64,000 bases of DNA from Spisula solida (lineage: Eukaryota > Mollusca > Bivalvia > Venerida > Mactridae), in the NCBI GenBank assembly GCA_947247005.1, contig OX365948.1, positions 36,956,601 to 37,020,600 of the forward strand, given 5' to 3'. This document shows positions 21,809 to 35,655 of this stretch, in pieces; within the stretch, counting starts at the first letter, position 1; every line of letters starts with the position of its first letter. Under the pieces are notes generated by a model. That model made no database searches. It saw nothing but the letters and a program-made list of their open reading frames with translations, and had not been told where the DNA came from. The translations under genes were made by a program, and so were the position numbers.

Positions 21809-22325
21809 ATAATTATTTGGTCCATAAAGGGCTGTGGTCCGTAAAAGTGACCAGATTGTATGTGTTGCTTTGTTTGGTTGTTTTTACTTGATTCCATGTT
21901 GGACGATCAACAATTAATTGTTAGACTATCATCAGATTATTTCATTACAACAGGAGGCAGACTATCGATTTTATTTGATAGTTGCCGGACTTTGCAAAAA
22001 CTAGAAGTGGCAAGAATAATATAGGTGGAGAAGATATACTAGCAATTAATCTGTTCTGGTCATACCAATAAGCACAATGTAAACTTCACAAACTTTGATG
22101 AGGATCGGCAAAACAATATTCCCGTTGCATTTTTAAAGTCTGGAGCGAAAACTTTGCCATTAATTTACATAATGGCGTCGTTTTCCAGGGTGAAACATAC
22201 AACATGTAACATTTTGTTTTCTAAAAAGCCAATCAGTGCATCTGATGAAATTGGCAAAATATCTGCAAGGCAAAATTTGTTCACCCTTGTCAAAGTTTGA
22301 GTAGTAAATATTTGTGTCATATAGA
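21809..22325 (+). repeat. Duplicated segment Y, unit B
   Basis: Second copy of Y, starting at the right ATAAT duplication. At its end, CATATAGATGAGTG is the unoccupied counterpart of the 601-bp element's insertion site in unit A. Confidence 0.9.
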
Positions 22326-22640
22326 TGAGTGTATATTTGTTATATACTCAACAAAATACACAATGTCCTATTTTTATCTAAGATTAAAGCAACTTACGTT
22401 GACTCTCTTTTCACTTACATGTCTCATGATATGTCAAATCATGAATGGTGGATACTTTCTTTTTGTTGAGTATACAACAATTACTGTGGGAAGCTAAAGA
22501 CTAGCCTGCGTACTGTTTTATCAAAGCACTTGGGGAAAAAAATAAACTTGCCTTACTTCAAATTAAATTTCTTAATTACCGTATTCTTTAAAACCTACAC
22601 ATTGGGGACAGCTATTGTCTCTTTGAGTTCCTGGTCTGAT
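22326..22640 (+). repeat. Duplicated segment Z, unit B
   Basis: Second copy of Z. It contains a short inverted repeat (TATATACTCAACAAAA near 22340 against TTTTTGTTGAGTATA near 22460) that is present in both units. Confidence 0.85.
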
Positions 22641-22760
22641 TCAAAACTAATTTGCACCATCCTTTACCATAAGTTTTAGCTGTTAGGAAGCTATGAAGAA
22701 TACTTTGAACGCAAGTTTAAGATTTCCATAAGTGTTTGCATAAAACAATACCCTGGCTAG
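22501..22760. mobile_element. ~260-bp miniature foldback element, copy 1
   Basis: Left end CTAGCCTGCGTACTGTTTTA pairs imperfectly with the reverse complement of the right end, which ends AACAATACCCTGGCTAG. Arms continue inward as TCAAAGCACTT against AAGTGTTTGCATAAAA. A related copy lies at 61340-61578. In unit A only the left arm survives (15557 onward). Confidence 0.65.
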
Positions 22761-22989
22761 CTACCTTATTAAAGATTGTAAGAAATATCCAAACAGCTAG
22801 AGCATAGACCATGTCAATTCCTTGGAATATCACGAACAAAAAACTGTAAAAACATCGGTAACAACCGCTGCATAGTCAAAAACATTTCAACATCAACAAC
22901 AGTTGCCAGGTCTAACTAACATTATACCAAATATAGCAACAACATTAGCAGCACTAGTAAACTGCTAGTCGACCCAAATATCCTCATCA

Positions 22990-25900
22990 TCCGTAGTAAA
23001 ACAGCAACCTGGTTATACCCCCAATATGTCATCATCAGTAGTAACAGCAACTACCTAGTTGTAACCACAATATGTCATCATCTCCAGTAACAGCAGCTGC
23101 CTGGTTATAACCACAATATGTCATCATCTCCAGTAACAGCAGCTACATGGTCATACCTGCAATATGTCATCACCACCAGTAACAGCAACTACCTAGTTAT
23201 ACCTACAATATGTCATCATCACCAGTAACAGCAACTACCTGGTTATACCCGCAATATGTCATCATCAGTAGTAACAGCAGCTACCAGGTTATACCCGCAA
23301 TATGACATCATCACAAGTAACAGCAACTACCTGCTTATAACCACAATATGTCAACATCAGTAGTAACAACAGCTACATGGTAATACCCACAATATGTCAT
23401 CATCAGTAGTAACAGCAGCTACCTGGTTATATCCACAATATGTCATCATCAGTAGTAACAGCAAATACCTCGTTATACCCACAATTTGTCATCATCACCA
23501 GTAACAGCAACTACCTAGTTATAACCACAATATGTCAACATCAGTAGTAACAACAGCTACCAGGTTATACCCGCAATATGTCATCATCAGTAGTAAAAGC
23601 AGCTACCAGATTATATCCGCAATAAGTCATCATCACCAGTAACAGCCACTACCTAGTTATTCCCACAATATGTCATCATCAGTAGTAACAGCAGCTACCT
23701 TGTTATACCCACAATATGTCATCATCACCAGTAATAGCAGCTACCTTGTTATACCCACAATATGTCATCACCAGTAACAGTAGCTACCTGGTTATACCCG
23801 CAATATGTCATCATCAGTAGTAACAGCACCAACCTGGTTTTACCCGCAATATGTCAACAGTAACAGCAACTACCTAGTTATACCCACAATATGCCTTCCT
23901 TACCAGTAACTGCAGCTACCTTGTTATACCCGCAATATGTCATCATCACCAGTAACAGCAACTACCTAGTTATTCCCACAATATGTCATCATCAGTAGTA
24001 ACAGCAGCTACCTTGTTATACCAACAATATGTCATCATCACCAATAATAGCAGCTACCTGGTTATACCTTCAATATGTCATCAACACCAGTAACAGCAGC
24101 AACTGGGTTATACCCACAATATGTCATCATTACCAGTAACAGCAACTAGATGGTTATACTCACAATAAATTATGTCATCATCAGTATTAACAGCAGCTAC
24201 CTGGTTATACCCACAATATGTCAACATCAGTAGTAACAGCAGCTACCAGGTTATACCTGCAATATGTCATCCTACCCAGTAACAGCAGCTACCAGGTTAT
24301 ACCTGCAATATGTCATCCTACCCAGTAACAGCAACTCCCTAGTTATACCCACAATATGTCATCATCAGTAGTAACTGCAGCTACCTTGTTATACCCAAAA
24401 TATGTCAACATCAGTTGTAACAGCAGCTACCTTGTTATACCCACAATATGTCGTCATCACCAATAACAGCAGCTACCAGGTTATATCCGCAATATGTCAT
24501 CATCAGTAGTAACAGCAGCTACCTTGTTATACCTGCAATATGTCATCATCAGTAGTAACAGCAACTACCTGGTTATACCTGCAATATGTCATCATCACCA
24601 GTAATAGCAGCCGCCTGGTTATACCTGCAATATGTCATCATCACCAGTAACAGCAGCTACCTAGTTATACCCGCAATATGTCATCATCACCAGTAACAGC
24701 AGCTACCTGGTTATACCTACAATATGTCATCATCACCAGTAACAACAACTACCTGGTTATACCTGCAATATGTCATCATCACCAGTAACAGCAGCTACCT
24801 AGTTATACCCGCAATATGTCATCATCAGTAGTAACAGCAGCTACCAGGTTATACCCGCAATATGTCATCATCACCAGTAACAGCAACAACCTGCTTATAA
24901 CCACAATGTGTCATCATCTTCAGTAACAGCAGCTACATGGTCATACCCACAATATGTCATCATCAGTAGTAACAGAAGCTACCTGGTTATATCCGTAATA
25001 TGTCATCATCAGTAGTAACAGCAGCTACCAGGTTATACATGTACCAGCAATATGTCATCATCACCAGTAACAGCAACAACCTGCTTATAACCACAATATG
25101 TCATGTCCAGTAACAGCAGCTACAAGGTCATACCCACAATATGTCATCATCACCAGTAACAGCAGCTACCTGGTTATACCCGCAATATGTCATCATCACC
25201 AGTAACAGCAGCTACCTAGTTATACCAGCAATATGTCATCATCAGTAGTAAAAGCAACTACCTGGTTATACCAGCAATATGTCGTCATCAGTAGTAAAAG
25301 CAACTCCCTGGTTATACCTGCAATATGTCATCATCAGTAGTAAAAGCAACTACCTGGTTATACCTGCAATATGTCATCATCAGTAGTAACATCAACTACC
25401 TGGTTATACCAGCAATATGTCATCATCAGTAGTAAAAGCAACTACCTGGTTATACCAGCAATATGTCATCATCAGCAGTAAAAGCAACTACCTGGTTATA
25501 CCTGCAATATGTCATCATCAGTAGTAACAGCAACTACCTGGTTATACCCACAATATGTCAACATCAGTAGTAACAACAGCTACCAGGTTATAACCGCAAT
25601 ATGTCATCATCAGTAGTAAAAGCAGCTACCAGGTTATATTCGCAAAATGTCATCATCACCAGTAACAGCAACTACCCGGTTATAACCACATTATGTCAAC
25701 ATCAGTAGTAACAACAGCTGCCTGGTTATAACCACAATATGTCATCATCACCAGTAACAGCAACTACCTGGTTATAACCACAATATGTCATCATCAGTAG
25801 TAACAGCAACTACCTGGTTATACCCACAATATGTCATCACCAGTAACAGCAGCTACCAGGTTATACTCACAATATGTGATCAACACATGTAACAGCAGCT

Positions 25901-26635
25901 ACCTGGTTATACCTTCAATATGTCATCAACACCAGTAACAGCAGCAACTGGGTTATACCCGCAATATGTCATCATTACCAGTAACAGCAACTACGTGGTT
26001 ATACCCACAATAAATTATGTCATCATCAGTATTAACAGCAGCTACCTGGTTATTCCCACAACATCAGTAGTAACAGCAGCTACCAGGTTATACCTGCAAT
26101 ATGTCATCCTACCCAGTAACAGCAGCTACCTGGTTATACCCGCAATATGTCAACAGTAACAGCAACTCCCTAGTTATACCCACAATATGTCATCATCAGT
26201 AGTAACTGCAGCTACCTTGTTATACTCACAATATGTCATCATCAGTTGTAACAGCAGCTACCTTGTTATACCCACAATATGTCAACATCAGTAGTAACAG
26301 CACCTACCTTATTATATCCACAATATGTCATCATCAATAACAGCAGCTACCAGGTTATAACCGCAATATGTCATCATCAGTAGTAACAGCAGCTACCTTG
26401 TTATACCTGCAATATGTCATCATCAGTAGTAACAGCAACTACTTGTTTATATCCGCAATATGTCATCACCAGTAGTAACAGCAGCTTCCTGGTTATACCC
26501 ACAATATGTCATCATCACCAGTTACAGCAGCTACCTTGTTATACCCGCAATATGTCATCATCACCAGTAACAGCAGCTACCTGGTTATACCCATATTATG
26601 TCATCATTGTTAACTGCAGCTTACTGGTGGAACCC
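22990..26635 (+). repeat. 46-bp satellite, array 2 (subfamily A)
   Basis: Roughly 79 monomers by length, of the type CAGTAACAGCAGCTACCTGG, TTATACCCRCAATATGTCATC. Two common variants alternate: ATCATCACCAGTAAC and ATCATCAGTAGTAAC. Some monomers are shortened (GTCAACAGTAACAGCAAC), and two read CAATAAATTATGTC near 24165 and 26010, marking a duplicated block of about 1.85 kb. The period is not a multiple of three, so open frames here are not genes. Confidence 0.95.
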
Positions 26636-29600
26636 GCATTATATCATAATCATCAGTAGTTACAGTAACTACATGGTCTAACCAAAACTATATCATCATC
26701 AGCAGTTACAGCAGCTACCTGGTCAAACCTGCATTATATCATCATCATCGGTAGTAACAGCAGCTACCTGGTAAAACCCATATTCTATATCAACATCGGT
26801 AGTAACAGCAGCTACCTGGTCAACCCCACATCATATCACCATCATCAGTAGTAACAGCAGCTACATGGTCTAACAAAAACTATATCAACCTCAGCAGTAA
26901 CAACAGCTACCTGGTCAAACCAAAATTACATCATCATCATCATCATTTGTAACAGCAGGTACCTGGTCAAACCCACGTTATATCATCATCATCATCAGTA
27001 ACAGCAACGTCCTGGTCAAACCCACATTATATCATCATCATCATCAGTAACAGCAGGTACCTGGTTAAACCCACATTATATCATCATCAGTAACAGCAGC
27101 TTCCTGGTCAAACCAACATTATATCATCATCATCAGTAACAGCAGGTACCTGGTCAAACCCACATATCATCATCATCATCAGTAACAGCAGGTACCTGGT
27201 CAAACCCACATTATATCATCATCATCAGTAACAGCAGGTACCTGGTCAAACCCACATTATATCATCATCATCATCAGTAACAACAGCTACCTGGTCAAAC
27301 TTACATTATATCATCATCATCATCAGTAACAGCAGGTACCTGGTCAAACCACATTATATCATCATCATCATCAGTAACAGCAGGTACCTGGTCAAACCCA
27401 CATTATATCATCATCATCATCATCATCAGTAATAGCAGGTACCTGGTCAAACCCACAGTATATCATCATCATCATCAGTAACAGCAGGTACCTGGTCAAA
27501 CCCACACTATATCATCATCATCAGTAACAGCAGGTACCTGGTCAAACCCACATTATATCATCATCATCAGAAACAACAGCTTCCTGGTCAAACCCACATT
27601 ATATCATCATCATCATCATCAGTAACAGCAGCTTCCTGGTCAAACCCACATTATATCATCATCAGTAAGAGCAGGTACCTGGTCAAACCCACATTATACT
27701 ATCATCATCATCATCAGTATCAGCAGCTTCCTGGTCAAACCCACATTATATCATCATCATCATCAGTAACAGCAGGTACCTGGTCAAACCCACATTATAT
27801 CATCATCATCAGTAACTGCAGGTACCTGGTCAAACCCACATTATATCATCATCATCATCAGTAACAGCAGGTACCTGGTCAAACCCACATTATAGCATCA
27901 TCAGTAACAGCAGGTACCTGGTCGAACCCACATTATATCATCATCAGTAACAGCAGGTACCTGGTCAAATCCACATTATATATTTATCATCATCAGTAAC
28001 AGCAGGTACCTGGTCAAACCCACATTATATCATCATCTGTAACAGCAGGTACCTGGTCAAACCCACATTATATATTCATCATCATCAGTAACAGCAGGTA
28101 CCTGGTCAAACCCACATTATACCATCCTCATTATCAGGAACAGCAGGTACCTGGTCAAACCCACATTATATTATCATCATCATCATCTGTAACAGCAGGT
28201 ACCTGGTCTATCCCACATTATATATTCATCATCATCAGTAACAGCAGGTACCTGGTCAAACCACATTATATATTCATCATCATCAGTAACAGCAGCTTCC
28301 TGGTCAAACCCATATTATATCATCATCAGTAACAGCAGGTACCTGGTCAAACCCACATTATATATTCATCATCATCAGTAACAGCAGGTACCTGGTCAAA
28401 CCCACATTATATCATCATCTGTAACAGCAGGTACCTGGTCTATCCCACATTATATATTCATCATCATCAGTAACAGCAGCTACCTGGTTAAACCACATTA
28501 TATCATCATCATCAGTAACAACAGCTACCTGGTCAAACTCATATTATATCATCATCATCATCAGTAACAACAGCTACCTGGTCAAACTCACATTATATCA
28601 TCATCATCATCAGTAACAACAGCTACCTGGTCAAACTTACATTATATCATCATCATCATCATTAACAGCAGGTACCTGGTCAAACCACATTATATCATCA
28701 TCATCATCAGTAACAACAGCTACCTGGTCAAACTTACATTATATCATCATCATCATCAGTAACAGCAGGTACCTGGTCAAACCACATTATATCATCATCA
28801 TCATCAGTAACAGCAGGTACCTGGTCAAACCCACATTATATCATCATCATCATCATCATCAGTAATAGCAGGTACCTGGTCAAACCCACATTATATCATC
28901 ATCAGTAACAGCAGGTACCTGGTCAAACCCACATTATATCATCATCATCAGTAACAGCAGGTACCTGGTCAAACCCACACTATATCATCATCATCAGAAA
29001 CAACAGCTTCCTGGTCAAACCCACATTATATCATCATCATCAGTAACAGCAGCTTCCTGGTCAAACCCACATTATATCATCATCAGTAACAGCAGGTACC
29101 TGGTCAAACCCACATTATATATTCATCATCATCAGTAACAGCAGTTACCTGGTCAAACCCACATTATATCATCATCATCTGTAACAGCAGGTACCTGGTC
29201 AAACCCACATTATATATTCATCATCATCAGTAACAGCAGGTACCTGGTCAAAACCACATTATACCACCCTCATCATCAGGAACAGCAGGTACCTTGTCAA
29301 ACCAACATTATATCATCATCATCATCTGTAACAGCAGGTACCTGGTCTATCCCACATTATATATTCATCATCAGTAACAGCAGGTACCTGGTCAAACCAC
29401 ATTATATATTCATCATCATCAGTAACAGCAGCTTCCTGGTCAAACCCACATTATATAATCATCAGTAACAGCAGGTACCTGGTCAAACCTTCATTATATA
29501 TTCATCATCATCAGTAACAGCAGGTACCTGGTCAAACCCACATTATATCATCATCTGTAACAGCAGGTACCTGGTCTATCCCACATTATATATTCATCAT

Positions 29601-32600
29601 CATCAGTAACAGCAGCTACCTGGTCAAACTCATATTATATCATCATCATCATCAGTAACAACAGCTACCTGGTCAAACTCACATTATATCATCATCATCA
29701 TCAGTAACAACAGCTACCTGGTCAAACTCACATTATGTCATCATCATCATCAGTAACAGCAGCTACCTGGTTAAACCACTATATCATCATCATCATCAGT
29801 AACAACAGCTCCCTGGTCAAACTTACATTATATCATCATCATCATCATCAGTAACAGTAGGTACCTGGTCAAACCAACATTATACTATCATCATCATCAG
29901 TAACAGCAGGTACCTGGTCAAACCCACATTATATCATCATCATCAGAAACAACAGCTTCCTGGTCAAACCCACATTATATCATCATCATCATCATCAGTA
30001 ACAGCAGCTTCCTGGTCAAACCCACATTATATCATCATCAGTAACAGCAGGTACCTGGTCAAACCCACATTATACTATCATCATCATCAGTATCAGCAGC
30101 TTCCTGGTCAAACCCACATTATATCATCATCATCATCAGTAACAGCAGGTACCTGGTCAAACCCACATATCATCAGTAACAGCAGGTACCTGGTCAAACC
30201 CACATTATATCATCATCATCATCAGTAACAGCAGTTACCTGGTCAAACCCACATTATATCATCAGTAACAGCAGGTACCTGGTCAAACCCACATTATATC
30301 ATCATCAGTAACAGCAGGTACCTGGTCAAACCCACATTATATATTCACCATCATCAGTAACAGCAGGTACCTGGTCAAACCCACATTATATCATCATCTG
30401 TAACAGCAGGTACCTGGTCTATCCCACATTATATCATCATCATCATCAGTAACAGCAGGTACCTGGTCAAACCACAATATATCATCATCATCATCAGTAA
30501 CAACAGCTACCTGGTCAAACCCACATGATATCATCATCATCTGTAACAGCAGGTACCTGGTCAAACCCACATTATATATTCATCATCATCAGTAACAGCA
30601 GGTACCTGGTCAAAACCACATTATACCACCCTCATCATCAGGAACAGCAGGTACCTTGTCAAACCAACATTATATCATCATCATCATCTGTAACAGCAGG
30701 TACCTGGTCTATCCCACATTATATATTCATCATCATCAGTAACAGCAGGTACCTGGTCAAACCACATTATATATTCATCATCATCAGTAACAGCAGCTTC
30801 CTGGTCAAACCCACATTATATAATCATCAGTAACAGCAGGTACCTGGTCAAACCTTCATTATATATTCATCATCATCAGTAACAGCAGGTACCTGGTCAA
30901 ACCCACATTATATCATCATCTGTAACAGCAGGTACCTGGTCTATCCCACATTATATATTCATCATCATCAGTAACAGCAGCTACCTGGTCAAACTCATAT
31001 TATATCATCATAATCATCAGTAACAACAGCTACCTGGTCAAACTCACATTATATCATCATCATCATCAGTAACAACAGCTACCTGGTCAAACTCACATTA
31101 TGTCATCATCATCATCAGTAACAGCAGCTACCTGGTTAAACCACATTATATCATCATCATCATCAGTAACAACAGCTACCTGGTCAAACTTACATTATAT
31201 CATCATCATCATCAGTAACAGTAGGTACCTGGTCAAACCCACATTATACTATCATCATCATCAGTAACAGCAGGTACCTGGTCAAACCCACATTATATCA
31301 TCATCATCAGAAACAACAGCTTCCTGGTCAAACCCACATTATATCATCATCATCAGTAACAGCATCTTCCTGGTCAAACCCACATTATATCATCATCAGT
31401 AACAGCAGGTACCTGGTCAAACCCACATTATACTATCATCATCATCAGTATCAGCAGCTTCCTGGTCAAACCCACATTATATCATCATCATCATCAGTAA
31501 CAGCAGGTACCTGGTCAAACCCACATATCATCAGTAACAGCAGGTACCTGGTCAAACCCACATTATATCATCATCATCATCAGTAACAGCAGTTACCTGG
31601 TCAAACCCACATTATATCATCAGTAACAGCAGGTACCTGGTCAAACCCACATTATATCATCATCAGTAACAGCAGGTACCTGGTCAAACCCACATTATAT
31701 ATTCACCATCATCAGTAACAGCAGGTACCTGGTCAAACCCACATTATATCATCATCTGTAACAGCAGGTACCTGGTCTATCCCACATTATATCATCATGA
31801 TCATCAGTAACAGCAGGTACCTGGTCAAACCACAATATATCATCATCATCATCAGTAACAACAGCTACCTGGTCAAACCCACATGATATCATCATCATCT
31901 GTAACAACAGGTACCTGGTCAAACCACATTATATCATCATCATCATCAGTAACAGCAGATACCTGGTCAAACCCACATTATATCATCATCATCATCATCA
32001 GTAATAGCAGGTACCTGGTCAAACCCACATTATATCATCATCATCATCAGTAACAGTAGGTACCTGGTCAAACCCACATTATATCATCATCATCAGTAAC
32101 AGCAGGTACCTGGTCAAACCCACATTATATCATCATCATCAGAAACAACAGCTTCCTGGTCAAACCCACATTATATCATCATCATCAGTAACAGCAGCTT
32201 CCTGGTCAAACCCACATTATATCATCATCAGTAACAGCAGGTACCTGGTCAAACCCACATTATACTATCATCATCATCAGTATCAGCAGCTTCCTGGTCA
32301 AACCCACATTATATCATCATCATCATCAGTAACAGCAGGTACCTGGTCAAACCCACATTATATCATCATCATCAGTAAGTGCAGGTACCTGGTCAATCCC
32401 ACATTATATCATCATCATCATCAGTAACAGCAGTTACCTGGTCAAACCCACATTATATCATCATCAGTAACAGCAGGTACCTGGTCAAACCCACATTATA
32501 TCATCATCAGTAACAGCAGGTACTTGGTCAAACCCACATTATATATTCACCATCATCAGTAACAGCAGGTACCTGGTCAAACCCACATTATATCATCATC

Positions 32601-32822
32601 TGTAACAGCCGGTACCTGGTCTATCCCACATTATATATTCATCATCATCAGTAACAGCAGGTACCTGGTCAAACCACATTATATCATCATCATCAGTAAC
32701 AACAGCTACCTGGTCAAACTCATATTATATATTCATCATCATCAGTAACAGCAGGTACCTGGTCAAACCACATTATATCATCATCATCAGTAACAGCAGC
32801 TACCTGGTCAAACTCATTATAT
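26636..32822 (+). repeat. 46-bp satellite, array 3 (subfamily B)
   Basis: About 135 monomers by length, homologous to subfamily A but reading CAGTAACAGCAGGTACCTGG, TCAAACCCACATTATATC and (ATC)2-7. The ATC count makes lengths vary between about 40 and 52 bp. CAGGTACCTG is a 10-bp palindrome. Transitional monomers occur between about 26640 and 26950. Rarer variants (CAGCAGCTTCCTGG, ATATATTCATCATC, GTCTATCCCACA, AGAAACAACAGC) form an ordered pattern repeated about every 1365 bp. Confidence 0.95.
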
Positions 32823-35655
32823 CGAGGGGTTAGAGCCAAATCCTGCTATGTGCTATTTCCTTATGTTTTCAGCAGAGCATTTTTTAATAACCATTTGTTA
32901 AGATATGGTTATTGTTAAAGTTAAACTATTAAATTAGGTAGACAGTTGAATACTTTAAACCCTCATATGAAATATTTGTGAACATTGTTAGGAATAATGT
33001 GATTTAAATGCCAAAATATTTTTGGGTTTTCAAACCCTCACTCAATGATACAATTTGACATTTGCCAGATCCAAATGTAAGACGATATATATATGTGGCA
33101 AGCAGCTGATGATAAAATAATGGGAAACCTGTCCACACTATACCACGCTTATTTACACTAGACCGGTAGGCAAATCCACTTTCCTCCTGATATCAAAACA
33201 TTTAAAATGTCAAACCATATTATTGTCATATATATGTATATGGAGTTTACGATAAACGTCCATGTGATGAAAATTTTAGAAACTTTTTATCATATTCAGT
33301 GATGAAATCCTCTGGTATCATATAAGTTGATGTTTGTGGACTAACAAAAAACATCAAGAAAAGATTATATGGTACATGGTCTGATTAAGCTTAAATGTCA
33401 GTGTAAATCAGAATATCATTCAATGCTCAAATTGCTTCCGTAACAGATGTAGCATTTTGGCATATAAAATGTAAAGGAAATGTGACTTGAAAACATAAAA
33501 ATTATGCAATTGCGATTGTAAATATATGCTGAAGGAAAATGACCAATACGGTTATGAACTATAATTGCAGTTGTTCACCATGGCCACAAGCTAATAAACC
33601 TTTAAAATTAATTACGAAATTCAGTGTTCACTGTGACATTCATCACTGTATTCATATACAATTAGAATTTCATGCCGTAATAAATAGTTTTTAATGAATT
33701 TATAAATTTCATGTCGTAATTAATAAAGTTTTTCATAAATTTATAAATTCAATCAAAACTTTAATATTTACGGCTTGTAAATTAAAATTTAAAATGTGTT
33801 TGTATGTTTGAATTACAAGCAGGTATGAACATTTAAAATATTAACTGGGTAATAAGATACAGAATATGTTTAAAAAATATTTTAGGATTGGCACCGCAAC
33901 TTAAATATGTACTACAGAAGTTTGAAAACTTCAATATCTTTGAAATGTATGATGTATCTTTTTTTGCTTTCGACAGACAGTTTTAGTGCGGTTTTATCTC
34001 TGCCTAATTGGCAAATGACCTCAGACAGAAGAGATAGGTTGATGCTTGTGTGATACAAGGAATTCAGACAGGATGTCCTAGTCAAGTCATTCTGACTAGA
34101 ATTCCTGTGTCCAGACAGAGATTCAAACCTGGGAATTCCGGATTAGTAGTTGAGCGAGCTAACCACTCGACCACCGTTCCACTCTGATATATAATATATA
34201 TCACTTGCAACAACTGGGCCACGTGTCATTCCATGTGGAAATTTTAACTGACATAATACATAAAGCTATAACAATCTTTTGCATATACAGTAGTGTTGGA
34301 AGATATTGTCATAATAGATGTATATTTTCCTGATACACGTATAATTTGCCTAAGTGTATAAATGAATCAACTTCCAGTTATCGCAATAAGTCATACACGT
34401 TGAATTGTATAGTCTACCAATGAATCACACAGTGATCGGAAATCACAGGTGCTTTTACTAACAATAAGGCACATAATTTGCACTGTATAGTATCCCAATA
34501 AGTCGTACAGTGATTAGGTTTGTAGGCTGTGATTGTGGTCATTTTCTGTTTTACCTTAGGAAAGTTAATTAATAACGCTTGACTATTACTTGATACCAAG
34601 TTAATACATACTAGCACCTTCCTTAAGTTTGTTTACGTAGTGGCTAAACAGTATTTTAACTGAATGTCTTAATACACATTCAAGTGTTTAAAAGTTTTTT
34701 TTTCTGTTTTTCATGTACATGTATTACAATTCTTACTTAATACACCTTTATAATCAAACACTACACAGCTATGTTAATATCCATCTCGGCGAATGAAAAT
34801 CATTAATTGATTAAATAATACATGCACCGTTCCAAAAAATAATTCATACTAGCTGTTACAAAATTAACAAATTGAAGCACATACACGTTTACTAAGTAAG
34901 TTATAGTAACTGTTATAATTAAGAATTAGCTAGTGTTATGTTCTTTATTTAAGATTATTAGAAGAGCTTCTCTTTACAAAAAGATTAAATAAATGAAAGC
35001 AATTCAATGTGTTTCTAAAATTCATACGGAATACTAGTAGTCAGAATAATTTCCGCCAAAACTACATTTTTCTCTCTGTATAAGGTATTCCTGTTTCAAT
35101 CACACATAGCTAAATGTATACAATCCATTTTAGTCACACTTTGACATCTTATTCGAGTGAAGCTGCTATTATTATACAGCAATATAAACAACAACTGTGG
35201 TTTGACATTTAACTTACAGCGATGAAATTGTATGTACTACAGACCAGCACCCGGTGCCTTGTTGTTGACTTATATAAATTGACAAATCGAGGCTGATGTC
35301 ATTTAAACAAAATGTCATTGTTTTATATGGAACAGTTGAGCGGGACAAATATTATATTAAGACACACTAATGTTATTGGTAGAGATTGATATACATATTT
35401 GATTCATTCTAACAGATGTTAATGTTACATCTATGAAAATATTAAGAGGCCATTGATTTAAAACTGGTTTTGCCTCCAATGAGTTCTGTAGATACACGAT
35501 AGCTCAAAATGACTATTATCAATATTTAATTAATTAAGGTCGATATTTTGAAATAATTTTGAGAATAAATAACAATGGTGATACGGAACTCATTTAACTA
35601 AAAAAGTCAATTTGGACAAATTTATCAGATAGGAGGTTTTGGCTGTAACCCCTCG
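32823..35655. mobile_element. 2.8-kb TIR element inside the satellite, ATAT duplication
   Basis: It starts CGAGGGGTTAGAGCCAAATC, and its last bases are the inverted counterpart (ending AACCCCTCG). About 24 of the first 28 bases match across the ends. ATAT flanks it on both sides (32819-32822 and 35656-35659). Removing the element and one ATAT restores the normal monomer sequence CATTATATCATC. The interior is AT-rich without a recognised transposase and carries a SINE-like insert (33985-34190). A minus-strand 67-codon frame at 34414-34617 has no recognisable domain. A 4-bp duplication is known for several DNA transposon superfamilies, so the class is left open. Confidence 0.9.
33985..34190 (-). 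mobile_element. tRNA-derived SINE
   Basis: On the minus strand, 34185-34117 reads like a tRNA: A box TGGTCGAGTGG followed by TTAGCTCGCTCAACTACTAA, and B box GGTTTGAATCT. The body downstream has an inverted repeat (CTAGTCA/TGACTAG) and the phrase TGCCAATTAGGCAGAGAT. Both pol III promoter boxes are slightly off consensus. A SINE is more likely than a functional tRNA gene because the acceptor and T stems do not pair well. Confidence 0.7.

Noticed and set aside
25920..26659. Repetitive open frames in the satellite (Ser/Tyr/Val-rich proteins)
   Set aside because: 46 bp is not a multiple of three, so each frame cycles through all three phases of the monomer and stays open only where stops happen to be lost. 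Similar frames at 30525 and 35705 are rejected for the same reason.
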